The position numbers and the translations under genes were made by a program. Under the pieces are notes generated by a model. The model saw only the letters and a program-made list of their open reading frames with translations, made no database searches and was not told where the DNA came from. Positions 61,926-64,000 of a DNA stretch of 64,000 bases are shown piece after piece (the stretch's first letter is position 1; each line of letters begins with the position of its first letter). Source of the stretch: Tubiluchus corallicola (lineage: Eukaryota > Priapulida > Priapulimorpha > Priapulimorphida > Tubiluchidae); NCBI GenBank assembly GCA_030141605.1, contig JAQGDQ010000128.1, positions 436,001 through 500,000 on the forward strand. The letters run 5' to 3'.

Positions 61926-62870
61926 AATATCTGAGAGCTGCCACCAAATTAACAAACGAAGTACAAACAGCCATAATTGAATATGATCCTAAACTTACGA
62001 GTAATTTGGGTAAAAATGTAAAAGGTTTTTTAGATACTCTACGCAAGCATTTCGTCAAATCATGCACCACATCAGTTCTATTCAAGCCACTGAAGGATTT
62101 GTCATTTCTAGTGTATATCCCCCTCAGCCAACTAATGCCCCTGTTCCTCCTCCACCATGCTGTCAGCGATTTGGGTTCACAATGAGTGATGTACACCAGA
62201 GACTAGTCTCATCAAGTCATCTGGGCCAAACGATATCAAGAGTATTAATATTGCTATAAAGAAAAAGCCAGCATGTCCCTTATATTTGTTGTTTAAAGAA
62301 AGTCACCTGATTGTGGAGCACTATATACCTCATGCTGGGTCACAGCTCATATGATTCCGATCCCAAATGTGCCGAAGCCGGAAAGTAATCTCCAACCAGC
62401 ATTTTTGACATCTGTCATTGATATATAATTTGGAGTTCACTTATTTAAGTGCATCACTCTTAATTAACAAGCATCAGCAGATTCAAGGTCATTGCCTTCG
62501 AATTATGACTGATGAACAAGCTAAAGATGGTTACCCAATAGTATTAGAGATGCAAAACTATGATTATTATTGATTGTTACAAAATTTTAAACGAGTTGAT
62601 CATATTGAAAGTAAAAATGACTTCAATCTCTATCCCAACTCATCGCTATTATGATCTACGTGGACATTCGATGGAACTCTCCCAGGTTTTCTATCGTACT
62701 AACATAAAAGGTCACTTTTTCACCGAAAAAGTTATTCCCTGCTGGAATGCCTTGCCAAACGATGTGAAATATAGTGCCTCACGTATCACTATTTTCAAAT
62801 GTAAATTGTGGGCTTAACGTCAAAGCCATGCAGCAGGTTGAGTTAGTAAACTTGAAAAATAAATTGAAAG
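61926..62870 (+). pseudogene. Decayed LINE ORF2 fragment (internally deleted, frameshifted)
   Basis: Pieces of a non-LTR ORF2 appear in order but in different frames. A pre-RT linker (LTNEVQTAIIEYDPKLTSNL, then KNVKGFLDTLRKHF) lies at about 61940-62060. SSGPNDIKS, the start of the RT fingers, lies near 62216. WVTAHMIPIPNVPKPESNLQ followed by PAFLTSVID, a PIPK...LRPISLT-type block, lies at about 62336-62425. A LINE C-terminus (HRYYDLRGHSMELSQVFY, then FFTEKVIPCWNALPNDV) lies at about 62640-62770. The palm with the YADD motif is missing, so there is a large internal deletion. It is non-functional. Confidence 0.7.
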
Positions 62871-64000
62871 ATAAAAGACAATAGAAATGATTTAATTTGT
62901 TTTTCTTTTCTCTCTACTGCATATTTAGTTGTGCCTTTTCATAAGACACTGCCTTCTTCTTATCCATATAACTATCAATTGTGTTTCGCTAAAAATTGCC
63001 ACAGTCTCTCGTTGAAAACAATACATTATAAAACAGTTGCACAACTAAAATTTGAGCATTGACTATATTAGATAATTATATCAACATGCTCTCATGGTCT
63101 CCAGTTATTTATAGACTTTTCAACCTTTAATTACGCAACTGAAAATTGCAATCTGCACAGGGCCTTAGTATATTTCAGATGTTCTATTTTCTCGCTGTAG
63201 AATTATTCTCTTTGTAGTACTTATACTAATTCGTGTTTTAAATTTTCGAACTTTTAAGAATGACAATAATTGTTTTTGCAATATCTTACCATATCTTAAC
63301 ATTTGTTTATGAAAACAACTTTGCACCAGCTGGTTTATGTAGTATTTAACGTGTATTGCTTTGCCAACGTACATTGTATGTATTTGTATAAAACTGAACC
63401 CGAATTGAATCTGCAAGTAGTTGTATAAAATAAACTAGGACCGAAGCGAATTTAACCAAAAAAGATGTAAATTTCTTTTTGTGTCAAATTTCCGAAAATT
63501 CAACATGGGCTGGTGTTTAGCGTTTCTACAGCACGTATATGTATTACGAAGGTAAACAACAAACCATTGGAAACTACAAAATCCAACAAATAAGAAGCTT
63601 GCATATGTCATTCATTGAAGTTGTGTGAGGAATAGCCAGTAATCAATGCAGTTTAGTGAATGAAACTTAATCACTATTGCGTATTATACTTTTTTATAGA
63701 CTTCGCGAGTTATAGTCTAGTAGTAGTACTAGTACTATACTAGTAGTAGTACTAACTACTATAGACTGAATTCATAGAGCAGCATTGGGTTTTCTAGATG
63801 TATGGAAATGGCATGAATGTCAGTTTACAGGCTTTACTGACTAAAACTCCATTTATCAACACGACGCTAAGTGTTTTTTAATTGCTTCACAATGTAGATA
63901 GGAGATATAAATGCAAACATCATTTCTGGGCTAAAAAATTGTTTTTTTTATCTGTTATAGATCAAGAAATGTTTGAAATAATTCTAGCTTGACCAGTACT
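62871..64000. other. Right-end spacer
   Basis: No gene is recognised. The only structured feature I see is the near-palindrome at 63711-63769. Confidence 0.5.
63711..63769. repeat. Near-perfect palindrome built from AGTAGTACT words
   Basis: AGTCTAGTAGTAGTACTAGT on the left is mirrored by an inverted right arm ending ACTACTATAGACT, around a TATA-like centre. The whole can fold into a long AT-rich hairpin or cruciform. Confidence 0.7.

Noticed and set aside
1-64000. CRISPR arrays, operons, riboswitches or rRNA/tRNA genes
   Set aside because: The window is animal nuclear DNA with spliced genes; I saw no array of spaced direct repeats and no convincing structural RNA gene.

Overview
The window is nuclear DNA from an invertebrate-type animal. 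It is AT-rich, genes are split by many short-to-medium GT-AG introns, and non-LTR retrotransposons and small non-autonomous DNA transposons are scattered through introns and spacers. The tryptophanyl-tRNA synthetase lacks the N-terminal WHEP domain known from vertebrate copies, and one gene combines BUB1 and BUBR1 features, so a vertebrate is unlikely. I cannot fix the phylum; a sponge, cnidarian or other invertebrate would all fit.

Layout. 1-1928 (+): 3' part of a LINE with an open reverse-transcriptase frame. 6784-7998 (+): ZDHHC16-type palmitoyltransferase, one coding exon. 9431-9996 (-): LINE relic. 11390-32101 (+): a 29-exon BUB1/BUBR1-family (MadBub) spindle-checkpoint kinase gene. I rebuilt it exon by exon and the reading phase holds across all 28 junctions. 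34266-45991 (+): a 15-exon atypical E2F (E2F7/8) with two DNA-binding domains. 54870-46723 (-): cytosolic TrpRS (WARS1), eight coding exons. 57544-55889 (-): WBP11 spliceosomal factor, one coding exon. 57.6-64 kb: no host gene recognised, but a TIR element and a decayed LINE.

The standout is the MadBub gene. It carries in one protein two KEN boxes, a TPR domain, an ABBA-KEN-ABBA cassette, a GLEBS motif, the Mad1-binding CD1 motif typical of BUB1, a KARD (PP2A-B56) motif typical of BUBR1, a CDII-like segment and a kinase domain with Lys, Asp and DFG in place. In vertebrates these functions are split between two paralogues. Inside it, a 1078-bp segment holding one symmetric-phase exon with an ABBA-like motif is tandemly duplicated at about 99.7% identity, so the gene may now encode an extra 70 residues. 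A much older, decayed partial exon copy lies in an upstream intron.

The next gene downstream, E2F7/8, is also a cell-cycle gene. Its upstream region has two GGCGGGAG sites in perfect inverted orientation flanking paired CRE-like elements, which suggests E2F-type (possibly autoregulatory) control. The two minus-strand genes are housekeeping genes for translation and splicing. Transposon remnants sit mainly in introns of MadBub and WARS1.
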